From NCBI RefSeq assembly GCF_039530285.1, contig NZ_BAAAOK010000009.1, positions 248,001 through 312,000 of the forward strand: a stretch of DNA of 64,000 nucleotides, in the 5' to 3' direction. This DNA is from Actinomadura_C alba (GTDB taxonomy: Bacteria > Actinomycetota > Actinomycetes > Streptosporangiales > Streptosporangiaceae). A program made the position numbers and the translations under genes. Below are positions 33,625 through 43,261 of the stretch, in pieces (positions within the stretch are counted from its first letter, which is position 1; each line of letters begins with the position of its first letter). Under the pieces are notes generated by a model. The model was not told where the DNA came from, did no database searches, and saw only the letters and a program-made list of their open reading frames with translations.

Positions 33625-36600
33625 TCAAGGCGCCGAGAGTCCCCCATCCGTGATCGAGTCGCCTTCGGAGCGGGAGTCTTCCGCAGTTGGGAGTGGATTT
33701 TCGGTGGCGGCCTCCGGATCCAGGAGGTCGCATGCGACTTCGAGCAACCGGTCCACATCGGCGGGTTTCTGCATGTACTCATTGGCGCCGTTGGCAATCA
33801 CCTTCTCCCGCTCACCGGAGATGGCCTTCGCGGTAAGCGCGATGATCGGGAGATATGCGTAGCGGGGATTGCTACGGATGGCCCTCATGGCCTCGTAACC
33901 GTCCATCACGGGCATCATGATGTCCATCAGGACGAGCGACACATCGGGGTTTTGCTCCAGTACGTCGATCGCTTCCTTGCCGTTCATGGCGTGCAGCACC
34001 GGCATCCCCACCCGTGTCAGGACATGAGTGAGCGCGGTGACGATGCGGATGTCGTCGTCGACGATAAGGGCCCGGGTGCCTGACAGCGCTCGCGTCGCGT
34101 GTCCGGTCTTCTTCTCCTTCGGCGGTATCGCACGCCTCGACTGGTCGCCCTGCCTGCGGCGGGTGGCCAGGTCCATCGCGTCGCCGGCGTTCTCGGGGGC
34201 GGCGACGGACCGCGGTTCCGCGAGTACGGTCCCCATCGCAGTGACATGACCTGGTTTGGGCTCGCTCGGGTGAGCCTGGTCGGGGCAGACCACGGGGACG
34301 TACAGCGTGAAGGAGCTCCCCCGGCCCAGCTCGCTCTTGGCCACGATCTTGCCGCCGAGCAGGCCGGCGAGCTCGCGGCTGATGGAAAGACCCAGGCCCG
34401 TGCCGCCGTACTTGTGATCACTGGGGCCGTGCGCCTGCTCGAATGCCTCAAAGATCATAGACAGCTTTTCGGGTGGGATGCCGATGCCCGTGTCCTCGAC
34501 GGTGAAGCCGATAACGTCCTCAACCCCGCGCAGTGACTCGTCCTCTATGTCCTTGGCCCGTTCCACGCGCAGCTTGACATGGCCTTCCGAAGTGAATTTG
34601 AACGCGTTGGACAGCAGGTTGCGAAGAATCTGCTGAAGCCGCTGCTCGTCGGAGTACAAGTCACGCGGCGCGTCCTCACACATATCGATCTCGAAATCGA
34701 GCCCGTGGTCGATGGCGATCGGACGGAGGGTGGCATTCACATAGTCGAGCAGCTTCTCCAACGGAAGGTACTTCGGTCGTAGATCCATCCGGCCGGCCTC
34801 GACCTTCGACAGGTCCAGGATATCGTTGATCAGCTGGAGCAGATCGGAGCCTGCTTGGTAAATATTGTTCGCGAACTGCACCTCCTCTTCGGCGAGGTTG
34901 TCGTCCGCGTTGTCGGACAGCAGCCGTGCATAGATGAGCAGTGAGCTCAGCGGGGAGCGCAGCTCATGCGACATGTTCGCCAGGAACTCCGACTTGTACT
35001 GCGAGGCGGAGGCCAGCAGGTCCGCCTTCTCCTCCAGCTGATCATTGGAGCGCTGCAGTTCGGCCTGCTGACGCTGTAGTTCGTCGGACCGCTCCTGGAG
35101 CTGCGTCGCAAGTCGCTGGGACTCACTGAGCAGCGCCTCGGTGCGGGAGTTGGCGATGATGGTGTTGATCGCGACACCGATGGTGTCGACGAACTGGTCG
35201 AAGAAGGCCAGGTGCACGTCGGAGAAGCGGGAGAACGAGGCCAGCTCGATGATGCCGAGGACCTTGCCCTCGAAGAGGATGGGGATGATGACTACGCTCG
35301 TCGGTGCGCCCTCTCCGAGCCCTGAGTTGATCTTGATGTAATCAGGTGGGGCCGCCTCTATGAGGATGCGCTTCTTCTCCAGAGCGGCCTGCTGTACCAA
35401 GCCGTGGCCCGGCATCCCGGAAGTATCGACGATCGCCCCCTGCGAGCCGTAACCGGCGATGTACGCGAGGCCCTTGCCTGAGCTGCGGTCGTCCTCCGTG
35501 TGAGCCATGAAGAAGGCGCCGTACTGTGCGTTGACCAGCGGGGTGAGTTCGCGCAGGACCAGGTCGGCGACTTCCATGAGATCGCGGTGGCCCTGCATCA
35601 GCCCGGCCAGGCGGGCGAGATTGGACTCCAGCCAGTCCTTGGCGCGGGTGGTCTCCCTGAGGTTGGAGACCATGAGATTGATGTTGTCCTTCAGTTCGGA
35701 GACCTCGCCTCGGGTCTCGACGGTGATCTGGCGTGACATGTCGCCCTGCGTCACGGCGGAGGTCACCTCGGCGATGGCACGGACCTGGGTGGTGAGGTTG
35801 GACGCCATGAAGTTGACGTTGTCGGTGAGGTCCTCCCACTCGCCCGACACCCCGCGGACCTCTGCCTGACCGCCGAGATTTCCTTCGGTACCGACCTCGC
35901 GGGCGACGCGGATGACCTCGTCGGCGAAGGCCGACAGCTGGTTGACCATGGTGTTGATGGTGGTCTTGAGTTCGAGGATCTCTCCTTGCGCGTCGACGTC
36001 GATCTTCTTGCCCAGATCGCCTTGGGCGACCGCCGTCGCGACCTGGGCGATGTTGCGGACCTGGGAGGTGAGGTTGTCGGCCATGAAGTTGACGTTGTCG
36101 GTGAGGTCCTTCCAGACACCCGACACCCCACGGACCTCTGCACGGCCGCCCAGCCGCCCTTCGGTGCCGACCTCACGGGCAACGCGGGTCACCTCATCGG
36201 CGAAGGCCGACAACTGATCGACCATCGTGTTCACCGTCGACTTGAGCTGCAAAATCTCGCCTTGCGCATCAACCGTGATCTTCTTCGACAGGTCACCGTT
36301 CGCCACGGAAGTAGTGACCTGCGCAATGTTGCGCACCTGAGAGGTCAGGTTGGACGCCATGAAGTTGACGTTGTCAGTGAGGTCCTCCCAGACACCCGAC
36401 ACCCCACGAACCTGGGCCTGACCGCCGAGGTTCCCTTCGGTACCGACCTCGCGGGCGACGCGGGTGACCTCGGAGGAGAATGAGGACAGCGTGTCGACCA
36501 TCGTGTTGACCGTCGACTTGAGCTGCAGAATCTCGCCGCGAGCGTCGACGTCGATCTTCTTGCCCAGATCGCCTTGGGCGACCGCCGTCGCGACCTGGGC

Positions 36601-38340
36601 GATGTTGCGGACTTGGGAGGTGAGGTTGTCGGCCATGAAGTTGACGTTGTCGGTGAGGTCCTTCCAGACACCCGACACCCCGCGGACCTCTGCACGGCCG
36701 CCCAGCCGCCCTTCGGTGCCGACCTCACGGGCAACGCGGGTCACCTCGCCGGCGAAGGCCGACAACTGATCGACCATCGTGTTCACCGTCGACTTGAGCT
36801 GCAAAATCTCGCCTTGCGCATCAACCGTGATCTTCTTCGACAGGTCACCGTTCGCCACGGAAGTAGTGACCTGCGCAATGTTGCGCACCTGAGAGGTCAG
36901 GTTGGACGCCATGAAGTTGACGTTGTCAGTGAGGTCCTCCCAGACACCCGACACCCCACGAACCTGGGCCTGACCGCCGAGGTTCCCTTCGGTGCCGACC
37001 TCACGGGCGACGCGGGTGACCTCGCCGGCGAAGGCCGACAACTGATCGACCATCGTGTTCACCGTCGACTTGAGCTGCAAAATCTCGCCACGAGCGTCGA
37101 CCGTGATCTTCTTCGACAGGTCACCGTTCGCCACGGAAGTGGTGACCTGCGCGATGTTGCGCACCTGGGAGGTGAGGTTGTCGGCCATGAAGTTGACGTT
37201 GTCGGTGAGGTCCTTCCAGACACCCGACACCCCGCGGACCTCTGCACGGCCGCCCAGCCGCCCTTCGGTGCCGACCTCACGGGCAACGCGGGTGACCTCA
37301 TCGGCGAAGGCCGACAGCTGATCGACCATCGTGTTCACCGTCGACTTGAGCTGCAAAATCTCGCCTTGCGCATCAACCGTGATCTTCTTCGACAGGTCAC
37401 CGTTCGCCACGGAAGTAGTGACCTGCGCAATGTTGCGCACCTGAGAGGTCAGGTTGGACGCCATGAAGTTGACGTTGTCGGTGAGGTCCTCCCAGACACC
37501 CGACACCCCGCGAACCTGGGCGCGGCCGCCCAGCCGCCCTTCGGTGCCGACCTCACGGGCGACGCGGGTGACCTCATCGGCGAAGGCCGACAACTGATCG
37601 ACCATCGTGTTCACCGTCAGCTTCAGCTCCAACAGTTCGCCCGTCGCCTCGACGGTCACCGTCCGGGTCAGGTCCCCGCGGGCGACCGCCGTCGTCACCA
37701 CGGCGATGTCCCGCACCTGAGCCGTGAGCCGGGCGGCCATCGCGTTAACGGCCTCCGTCACGTCTCGCCAGCTGCCCGACAGGCCCTGAGTCTTGGCGCG
37801 GCCGCCCAGCCGTCCTTCGATGCCGACTTCACGGGCCACGCGGGTCACCTCGCCCGTGAACAACGACAGCTGGTCGACCATACGGTTGACCGCTTGGCCA
37901 ACCCGGCGAAGCCCGCCGCGGAGCGGACGGCAATCATCGTGCAGGTCCACCCGCTGGGTGAGGTCGCCGCCGGCCACTGCCTCTAAGACGTGCGTCGCGT
38001 TGGTCATCGGCATGATCAACGCGTCGACGAGCGCGTTCGCCGCGCCAACGTTCGCCGTCCAGGCGCCCTGGCCCGGACTCGCCGACAGCCGTTCGTCGAG
38101 ACGGCCGTGACGAACGACCTCGCGGCGTACGTGGGTCAGCTCGTCCGCGAAGTGTTGGTTGCGGGCGGCGATCTGGTTGAAGACGGCGGCGAGTTCGGCC
38201 GGCATGCCTTCGTGCTCTGTCGTCAACCGGACCCGGAAGTCACCATCGCGGAGGGCTTCCATGGCCGCCAGCAGTGGGCGCAGTTCGATCGTACGGACCG
38301 ACCCGTTACAGGGTGAAGTCGTGGCACTTTCAACATTCAT
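33625..38340 (-). CDS. Giant hybrid histidine kinase with a tandem HAMP array, GAF, HisKA, HATPase and receiver
   Basis: The start at 38340 (MNVESATTSP) has GGGAG upstream. The protein has 1571 residues and no membrane helix. Residues about 20-157 form a divergent HAMP-like region (RPLLAAMEALRDGDF). Eight 92-residue HAMP-containing units fill about 158-893, then a coiled coil, and a GAF domain at about 915-1065. The kinase core has FLANMSHELRSPL (phospho-acceptor His1125) and an ATPase with GIGIPPEKL and GGTGLGLSISRELAGLLGG. A receiver domain has VLMDIMMPVMDG (Asp1473) and a YMQKP-type lysine. This is the soluble HAMP-kinase layout known from fungal group III (Nik1) kinases and related bacterial ones, which sense osmotic or cell-envelope stress. 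No response regulator lies beside it. Confidence 0.93.
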   Translation of the reverse strand: MNVESATTSPCNGSVRTIELRPLLAAMEALRDGDFRVRLTTEHEGMPAELAAVFNQIAARNQHFADELTHVRREVVRHGRLDERLSASPGQGAWTANVGAANALVDALIMPMTNATHVLEAVAGGDLTQRVDLHDDCRPLRGGLRRVGQAVNRMVDQLSLFTGEVTRVAREVGIEGRLGGRAKTQGLSGSWRDVTEAVNAMAARLTAQVRDIAVVTTAVARGDLTRTVTVEATGELLELKLTVNTMVDQLSAFADEVTRVAREVGTEGRLGGRAQVRGVSGVWEDLTDNVNFMASNLTSQVRNIAQVTTSVANGDLSKKITVDAQGEILQLKSTVNTMVDQLSAFADEVTRVAREVGTEGRLGGRAEVRGVSGVWKDLTDNVNFMADNLTSQVRNIAQVTTSVANGDLSKKITVDARGEILQLKSTVNTMVDQLSAFAGEVTRVAREVGTEGNLGGQAQVRGVSGVWEDLTDNVNFMASNLTSQVRNIAQVTTSVANGDLSKKITVDAQGEILQLKSTVNTMVDQLSAFAGEVTRVAREVGTEGRLGGRAEVRGVSGVWKDLTDNVNFMADNLTSQVRNIAQVATAVAQGDLGKKIDVDARGEILQLKSTVNTMVDTLSSFSSEVTRVAREVGTEGNLGGQAQVRGVSGVWEDLTDNVNFMASNLTSQVRNIAQVTTSVANGDLSKKITVDAQGEILQLKSTVNTMVDQLSAFADEVTRVAREVGTEGRLGGRAEVRGVSGVWKDLTDNVNFMADNLTSQVRNIAQVATAVAQGDLGKKIDVDAQGEILELKTTINTMVNQLSAFADEVIRVAREVGTEGNLGGQAEVRGVSGEWEDLTDNVNFMASNLTTQVRAIAEVTSAVTQGDMSRQITVETRGEVSELKDNINLMVSNLRETTRAKDWLESNLARLAGLMQGHRDLMEVADLVLRELTPLVNAQYGAFFMAHTEDDRSSGKGLAYIAGYGSQGAIVDTSGMPGHGLVQQAALEKKRILIEAAPPDYIKINSGLGEGAPTSVVIIPILFEGKVLGIIELASFSRFSDVHLAFFDQFVDTIGVAINTIIANSRTEALLSESQRLATQLQERSDELQRQQAELQRSNDQLEEKADLLASASQYKSEFLANMSHELRSPLSSLLIYARLLSDNADDNLAEEEVQFANNIYQAGSDLLQLINDILDLSKVEAGRMDLRPKYLPLEKLLDYVNATLRPIAIDHGLDFEIDMCEDAPRDLYSDEQRLQQILRNLLSNAFKFTSEGHVKLRVERAKDIEDESLRGVEDVIGFTVEDTGIGIPPEKLSMIFEAFEQAHGPSDHKYGGTGLGLSISRELAGLLGGKIVAKSELGRGSSFTLYVPVVCPDQAHPSEPKPGHVTAMGTVLAEPRSVAAPENAGDAMDLATRRRQGDQSRRAIPPKEKKTGHATRALSGTRALIVDDDIRIVTALTHVLTRVGMPVLHAMNGKEAIDVLEQNPDVSLVLMDIMMPVMDGYEAMRAIRSNPRYAYLPIIALTAKAISGEREKVIANGANEYMQKPADVDRLLEVACDLLDPEAATENPLPTAEDSRSEGDSITDGGLSAP
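35662..37869 (-). repeat. Eight tandem 276-bp units coding for HAMP modules
   Basis: Unit starts on the minus strand are 37869, 37593, 37317, 37041, 36765, 36489, 36213 and 35937, each exactly 276 bp (92 codons). Units 2, 4, 6 and 8 carry VWEDL (EWEDL in unit 8) and FMASNL; units 3, 5 and 7 carry VWKDL and FMADNL, so the array is also a 552-bp dimer repeat. Several neighbouring units are almost identical in DNA, including silent positions. This shows recent duplication or gene conversion. Units 1 and 8 are the most diverged. Confidence 0.95.
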
Positions 38341-38542
38341 CGGTGAGTTACTCCCGACGTCGGTGGCTGAACGCGTCAACCTCACGGTCAGGTGATGGGA
38401 GCCCAGCCCATTTCCACCGGCCGGGGTCGAGCAGATGAACGATGCCCAATCGAGGCTATGAGACATGGGGATCTGCACGATATGTATAGATAAAGTCTTT
38501 TATCGTTCTATATATAACCTTGGTGATACGGGGTCGTCTGTT
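38341..38542. promoter_or_regulatory. AT-rich promoter region of the hybrid kinase
   Basis: The gap between the two kinases contains an unusually AT-rich block (38479-38517) with an inverted repeat GATAAA (38489-38494) / TTTATC (38499-38504). In this genome such a block is a likely promoter or site for a nucleoid protein. The downstream part up to 38340 holds the ribosome site. Confidence 0.4.
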
Positions 38543-39376
38543 TCAGGCAAGGGGCAGCCGGAGCACGAACCGCGCTCCACCGCCGGTGGAGGCTTCGGCT
38601 CGAAGCGTCCCGTGGTGGGCGCGGGCGATGTCGCGGGCGATCGCCAGACCAAGGCCCGTTCCCCCGGTGTCGCGGCTACGGCCGGCCGCCAGCCGGGTGA
38701 ATCGCTTGAAGATCCGTTCCCGGTCGGCTTCGGCGACCCCCTCACCGTCGTCGGTGACCGCCAACTCGGCGCAGTCTCCGTTGCGGCACACCTCGATCTC
38801 CACTGTTCGCTCGGCGTGCAGTTGAGCATTGTCCAGCAGGTTGGTGAGCACTCGGCCAATCTGGACGCCCACGGCATCGATGATCGTTTCGCGCTCAAGC
38901 CTGAGTCGAACCGCGATCCGGTCCACCACCCGTCGGGAGACCTCCGTCTCGACCAACTCCGCGAGATCGACCTTCTCCCGTGCCGGTAGCGCACCGGCCC
39001 CCAGCCGGGCCAGAAGAAGCAGGTCGCTGACGATCCTCTCCAGCCGATCCACGTCGCTCAGCGCACGGGCGAGCACATTCGGCAGCGAACTCTGTTCGGG
39101 ATGCAGCTGGGCCTCCTCCAGTTGCACCCGCAAGCCGGCGATGGGTGTACGAAGTTCGTGTGCGGTGTCGGAGACGAACTGCCGCTGGCTCTGGAGCTCC
39201 CGTTCCAGTTGTCCCAGTTGTCCCAGTTGGCCCGTCACGGTCCCGGACAGCTGCTCGCTTTCGTGTTCAGTGCGCCTCATGAGAAAGTCGTATTGTCTGT
39301 GACCGGCGTTTCCAGATCCATCCAGTCTGTCGAAGCGGGTCCGCAGACTGATCAGGTCTGCCATGTTCGGGAACAT
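38543..39376 (-). CDS. Orphan histidine kinase core without sensor or membrane segments
   Basis: The 277-residue protein has HisKA (FVSDTAHELRTPIAG, acceptor His near 74), the N box (LTNLLDNAQLHAE), G1 (VTDDGEGV) and G2 (GGTGLGLAIARDIARAHHG). The ATG at 39376 has AAGGA just before it. Related actinomycete kinases of this type are 450-500 residues with two helices and a HAMP domain; here only about 60 residues precede the dimerisation helix. These include GQLGQLGQL, coded by a 9-bp tandem repeat. No response regulator is adjacent. It is either a soluble kinase or the truncated 3' end of a longer gene. Its catalytic part closely resembles the kinase at 49158. Confidence 0.8.
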   Translation of the reverse strand: MFPNMADLISLRTRFDRLDGSGNAGHRQYDFLMRRTEHESEQLSGTVTGQLGQLGQLERELQSQRQFVSDTAHELRTPIAGLRVQLEEAQLHPEQSSLPNVLARALSDVDRLERIVSDLLLLARLGAGALPAREKVDLAELVETEVSRRVVDRIAVRLRLERETIIDAVGVQIGRVLTNLLDNAQLHAERTVEIEVCRNGDCAELAVTDDGEGVAEADRERIFKRFTRLAAGRSRDTGGTGLGLAIARDIARAHHGTLRAEASTGGGARFVLRLPLA

Positions 39377-39595
39377 CCTTCCTTGATCGACCTTGACGTC
39401 ACCGAGGGGTTCTCGACAACTCCCCCATACTCACCCGCAGGCCGGGGCCCCCATACCGCACATCCGTGTAGGTTCGTCGTGATCTTGCAGTTGTCGCGTC
39501 GTAGAAGCCGATCCCGCCGCTGTGTAGATCGTCGTTGGGCTGCGTGTCGCCTGAACGAGTTGCATGCGCGTTCCGGGCAGGTGTCTCATGAACAC

Positions 39596-42457
39596 ATGGG
39601 GGGCGCATTTCGGGGCGGCGCGGCCCCACGGCAGCCTCAGGCTGCTGGTGCCGGCGCCGACTCAAAGCGGTCCTGGCCTGGTTGGCGTGGCAGGCCCGGG
39701 GAGTGGAATACCGTCTCCAGTCTGCTGCGGGCGGCCAGGGCCGACCGGGGTGGTGCGATTCTGGTCGAGGGACGGCAGGGCATGGGCAAGAGCCGGCTGC
39801 TCGCCGAGGCCGCCGACGAGGCGATGAGAACCGGAATCGCGGTCGCTCAGGGAGCGGCCGACGAGTCAAAGCAGCTGGCGCCCTTGGCTCCGCTGACGTC
39901 CGCGCTCGGGGAGCCGGCTTGCGCACCGCCGGAGCTGGGCACGCCGGGCGCTGAGATCGTCGATCTGCGGCTGTTGCTGGTGGAGCAGCTGCGGGCTCAC
40001 CTGGAGCAGCGGGTCAGGCAGGGCCCGTTGCTGATCACGCTGGACGACTTGCAATGGGCCGATCCGACGACCCGGCTGGTGCTGCGGTCACTGGTACCAG
40101 AACTGACGTCCTATCCGCTCGTGTGGATGCTGGCCCGAACCAGCGGAGTCGGGGACCCCGGCCTTGACCGGCTGTACGGCCTGCTGGAACAGGAGGGCGC
40201 CTGCCGCATCGTGCTGAATCCGCTCGGCGACAGGGCGGTGGCCGAGGTCGTCGCGGATGAGCTCGGCGCGCCGCCCGCCTCGGACGTCTTGGAGCTGGCG
40301 GCCGGCGCGAGGGGGACTCCGTTCCTGCTCATCGAGCTGCTGAGAACGTTCAGAGAGGAAGGAGAGGTCGAGGTGGCCCAGGGCAATGTGCGGCTGACCT
40401 CGACAGAGCGGAATCAGGCGATCATGCGATGCCGCCTGACCGGATTGTCCCCACAGACCCTTCATCTGCTCCAAGTGGCGGGAACCCTTGGCCGCTCCTT
40501 CTCGGTCGACGATCTGGCCGAAATGCTGGGCGAACCCGTGAACCGGCTGTTGCCAGGGCTCAGCGAGGCGGTAAGGGAGGGTGTTGTCGTGTCCGCCGTG
40601 GACAGGCTGACCTTCCGTCACGATCTGCTGTGGCAGGCCGTGACGGAAGGGATCTCCGCGCCGGTGCGCGCGGCGCTGCAGCGGCAGGCAGGAGAGATGC
40701 TGCTGAACCGCGGCTCGGCCGTCTCAGCGGCCACGCACTTCATGCGCTGCGCCCAGCCCGGTGACGCGCGGGCGCTCGCCGGGCTGGACCGGGCGGCACG
40801 TGAGGTACTGCCCTACTCTCCGCAGACCGCGGCGGATCTTGCCATCCGGGCACTTGAGCTCACCGACCCGCCCGATCCCGACCGCTTCGCACGTTCGGCG
40901 ATGGCGGTGGACGCCCTGACGGCCGCAGGGCGGCTGTCCGAGGCCACGGAGTTCGCACATGACGCACTGCGCCTGGCGCCACCCCACCCGTGGGCGGCCC
41001 GCATACAGTACGAGCTGGCATCCATCCTGCTGCTGAGCGGCCGGCCGGCCGAAGCCGTGGCCGAGGCCGAGAATCTGCTCGCTCAGCGGGATCTCTCCGA
41101 TGAACTGCGCGGCGTCGCCGAGTTGGCGATGTTCCAGGGACTGTTGGCGCTGCACGACCTCGGGCGTGGCAGGAAACGGGCGAAGGCCATCGTCGCCGAC
41201 AGGCGAGGGCACACCGACACCGCACTGGTCGGGGCCCTCATGCTCTGCACGCACATCGCTTGGGAAGAGGCACGGGTCACCGACGCGTTCCGCTACATCC
41301 GCGAAGCCGTACATATCGCGAGCGGCGGATCCATAGCGGCCCGGCGCGCCCATCCGCGCCTTTACCTGGCCCGTTGCCTCGTGGGAGTGGGAGAGTTGGC
41401 CGAGGCCGAGGCCGCCATCCAGGCCGCCGCCGAGGATGTCGAAGCACTCGGACACACCGCGCACGCCGCCAGCCCGGCGTTCTTCCGGGCCTGCCTTCTG
41501 CTGAGCTCCGGCCGGCTCGACGACGCCGCCGCAGAGGCCGAGGCGGGGCTGAAGACCGCGGACAAGCTGAAAACGCACAAGTTCGTCCTGTTGGGGCTGG
41601 CCGTGCTGGCGATCGTGGCGTTGCGGCGCGGGGACGTCGGCATGGCCGCGAAGCACATCGAGCGCTTCCAGTCCGAGCAGCAGGCCGCACATGGACCGAA
41701 GTTCGGGTCGACCTGGGGTACCTGGGCCGTGGCATTGCTCGGCGAGGCCCAAGGCGGCCCAGAACGGGCGATGGAGTTGCTTGATCACTGCTACAGCGAC
41801 GTACGCGACCGCCGCTGGATGCTCATGTTCGAGCTCAACGCGGCGGCCTGGATGACACGCACCGCCCTGGCCGCCGGGCGCCGCGGGGCCGCCCAGGCCA
41901 TCGTCGACACGGCCCAGCAGATCGCGCACGACAACCCCGACTTCCCCGCACTCGCCGTCGCCGCCTCCCACGCTCACGGCATCTTCCACGAGGACCCGGT
42001 GGCCCTGGCCCAGGCCGCCGCCCAATACCGCGACCCATGGGGCAGCGCCTCCGCCGCGGAGGATCTGGCGGTCCTGCTGACCAGCGGTGCCGCCGACTCC
42101 GACCACAAGGCCGTCGTCCGCAGTCTCGACCAAGCCGCCGACGGCTACCAACAGATCGGCGCGCAGAGGGACGCGGCCCGGGTGCGTGCCCGGCTGCGGA
42201 GGCTTGGTGTGCGACGCCGCCACTGGGCCTACACCGAACGGCCGGCCGCCGGATGGGACAGTCTCACCGAGACCGAACGCAACGTCGCCACGCTCGTCGG
42301 CCAGGGACTGACCAACCGCCAGGTCGCGACCCGGATGTTCCTCTCTCCCCACACGGTGTCGTTCCACCTCCGCCAGGTCTTCCACAAGCTCGGCATCGGC
42401 TCCCGCGTCCAACTCGCCCGCATCACCGTCGAGCACCGTGACCCGCCGACTCCGTGA
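39596..42457 (+). CDS. LuxR-family LAL-type regulator (AAA ATPase plus HTH)
   Basis: The 953-residue protein (ATG 39596; GTG 39581 also possible, neither with a strong ribosome site) has Walker A VEGRQGMGKSRLL at about 55-67 and Walker B PLLITLDDLQWADP at about 143-156. A long TPR-like helical region spans about 330-870, and a C-terminal LuxR helix-turn-helix about 885-950 (LTETERNVATLVGQGLTNRQ, then FLSPHTVSFHLRQVFHKLGI). LAL proteins are large ATP-binding activators, often of antibiotic or sugar-use genes. It is divergent from the orphan kinase, and its 3' end overlaps that of the zinc ABC ATPase by 35 bp, antisense. Confidence 0.92.
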   Translation: MGGAFRGGAAPRQPQAAGAGADSKRSWPGWRGRPGEWNTVSSLLRAARADRGGAILVEGRQGMGKSRLLAEAADEAMRTGIAVAQGAADESKQLAPLAPLTSALGEPACAPPELGTPGAEIVDLRLLLVEQLRAHLEQRVRQGPLLITLDDLQWADPTTRLVLRSLVPELTSYPLVWMLARTSGVGDPGLDRLYGLLEQEGACRIVLNPLGDRAVAEVVADELGAPPASDVLELAAGARGTPFLLIELLRTFREEGEVEVAQGNVRLTSTERNQAIMRCRLTGLSPQTLHLLQVAGTLGRSFSVDDLAEMLGEPVNRLLPGLSEAVREGVVVSAVDRLTFRHDLLWQAVTEGISAPVRAALQRQAGEMLLNRGSAVSAATHFMRCAQPGDARALAGLDRAAREVLPYSPQTAADLAIRALELTDPPDPDRFARSAMAVDALTAAGRLSEATEFAHDALRLAPPHPWAARIQYELASILLLSGRPAEAVAEAENLLAQRDLSDELRGVAELAMFQGLLALHDLGRGRKRAKAIVADRRGHTDTALVGALMLCTHIAWEEARVTDAFRYIREAVHIASGGSIAARRAHPRLYLARCLVGVGELAEAEAAIQAAAEDVEALGHTAHAASPAFFRACLLLSSGRLDDAAAEAEAGLKTADKLKTHKFVLLGLAVLAIVALRRGDVGMAAKHIERFQSEQQAAHGPKFGSTWGTWAVALLGEAQGGPERAMELLDHCYSDVRDRRWMLMFELNAAAWMTRTALAAGRRGAAQAIVDTAQQIAHDNPDFPALAVAASHAHGIFHEDPVALAQAAAQYRDPWGSASAAEDLAVLLTSGAADSDHKAVVRSLDQAADGYQQIGAQRDAARVRARLRRLGVRRRHWAYTERPAAGWDSLTETERNVATLVGQGLTNRQVATRMFLSPHTVSFHLRQVFHKLGIGSRVQLARITVEHRDPPTP

Positions 42458-43214
42458 CGGGGACCTGTCGAGCAGAGTCGACCAATGAATCCGCAACGAC
42501 GTCGCTCGATCTGAGCCTCTCGGCCTGGTGGCCGTCCGGACCGGAGGGCAGAACCTCCTCATAGCGCCCCTGGGCCAGCAGGCGTCCTTCCGCCAGCAGC
42601 AGGCAATGGTCCGCATGCCGGGCCGCCTCGGCGTCGTGGGTCGCGTGGACGACCGTGACGCCCTGCGCCTTGACCTGTTCGAGGACCTGCAGGATGCGCC
42701 CACGGCCGGCGTCATCCAGTCCCGCAGCGGGCTCGTCGAGCAGCAGGAGATCCGATTCCTGGGCGAGTCCCTGAGCGATGAGGACGCGCTGACGCTGCCC
42801 CCCGGACAGTTCCGCCAGTTGCTTGTGGGCCAGTTCGGCGATGCCCATGCGCTCGAGGCAGTCCCGGACCACCGCACGGTCATGCCGGGTGAGGCGCCGC
42901 CACCAACCACGATGCGCCCATCGCCCCATCGTGACCGCGTCCAGCGCGGTCATGGGCAGGGCGGCGGACACCGCACTGCGCTGCAGGACCAACGCCGGCC
43001 GCCGGACACCGGATCGGTCCACGGCGCCTCCGCAAGGGGCATGGGTGCCGGCGAGGACGCCCAACAGCGTCGACTTGCCCGACCCGTTATGGCCCACGAG
43101 CGCGGTGACCCGCGCTCCCGGCAGCTCTGCGGTGACGTCGCTCAACGCCACCGTGCTCCCGTACCTTGCGCTGACGCCCCGCAGCGTGATCACCGTACCT
43201 GGCTGTGCCATCAT
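42423..43214 (-). CDS. aztA: Zinc ABC transporter ATP-binding protein (AztA-like)
   Basis: The start is ATG 43214 or 43211 (two adjacent Met codons after GGGGAG); the open frame to 43247 would run through the Zur box. The 263-residue protein has Walker A GHNGSGKST, Q-loop LVLQRSAV, signature LSGGQRQRV, Walker B LLLLDEPAAGLDD and the H-loop THD. It powers the permease encoded divergently at 43262, to which it is tied by the shared Zur-controlled promoter and by family (Zn/Mn type). The last 30 or so residues are extra and lie over the LAL gene's end. Confidence 0.88.
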   Translation of the reverse strand: MMAQPGTVITLRGVSARYGSTVALSDVTAELPGARVTALVGHNGSGKSTLLGVLAGTHAPCGGAVDRSGVRRPALVLQRSAVSAALPMTALDAVTMGRWAHRGWWRRLTRHDRAVVRDCLERMGIAELAHKQLAELSGGQRQRVLIAQGLAQESDLLLLDEPAAGLDDAGRGRILQVLEQVKAQGVTVVHATHDAEAARHADHCLLLAEGRLLAQGRYEEVLPSGPDGHQAERLRSSDVVADSLVDSARQVPVTESAGHGARR

Positions 43215-43231
43215 GACTCCCCGCTTGATTT

Positions 43232-43246
43232 TGATAACCGTTTTCA
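43232..43246. promoter_or_regulatory. Zur box in the bidirectional promoter of the zinc locus
   Basis: TGATAACCGTTTTCA is a 15-bp near-palindrome of the Fur-family form TGAaAAC-N-GTTtTCA used by actinobacterial Zur. It lies 17 bp before the ATPase start on one side and 15 bp before the permease start on the other. One bound Zur dimer pair could therefore silence both directions when zinc is sufficient. Confidence 0.85.
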
Positions 43247-43261
43247 TTGTAGAGTACGGCC

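Noticed and set aside
35662..37869. Regular repeats that might suggest a CRISPR or satellite array
   Set aside because: They are 276-bp in-frame units coding for HAMP modules, without short repeats and unique spacers.
36574..37986. Long plus-strand frame of 470 codons across the HAMP array
   Set aside because: It is the antisense of the kinase; its apparent repeats mirror the HAMP units and it has His/Arg-rich shadow composition.
43215..43247. Longer N-terminus (MKTVIKIK) for the zinc ATPase
   Set aside because: It runs through the Zur box and lacks a ribosome site; the Met pair at 43214/43211 follows GGGGAG.
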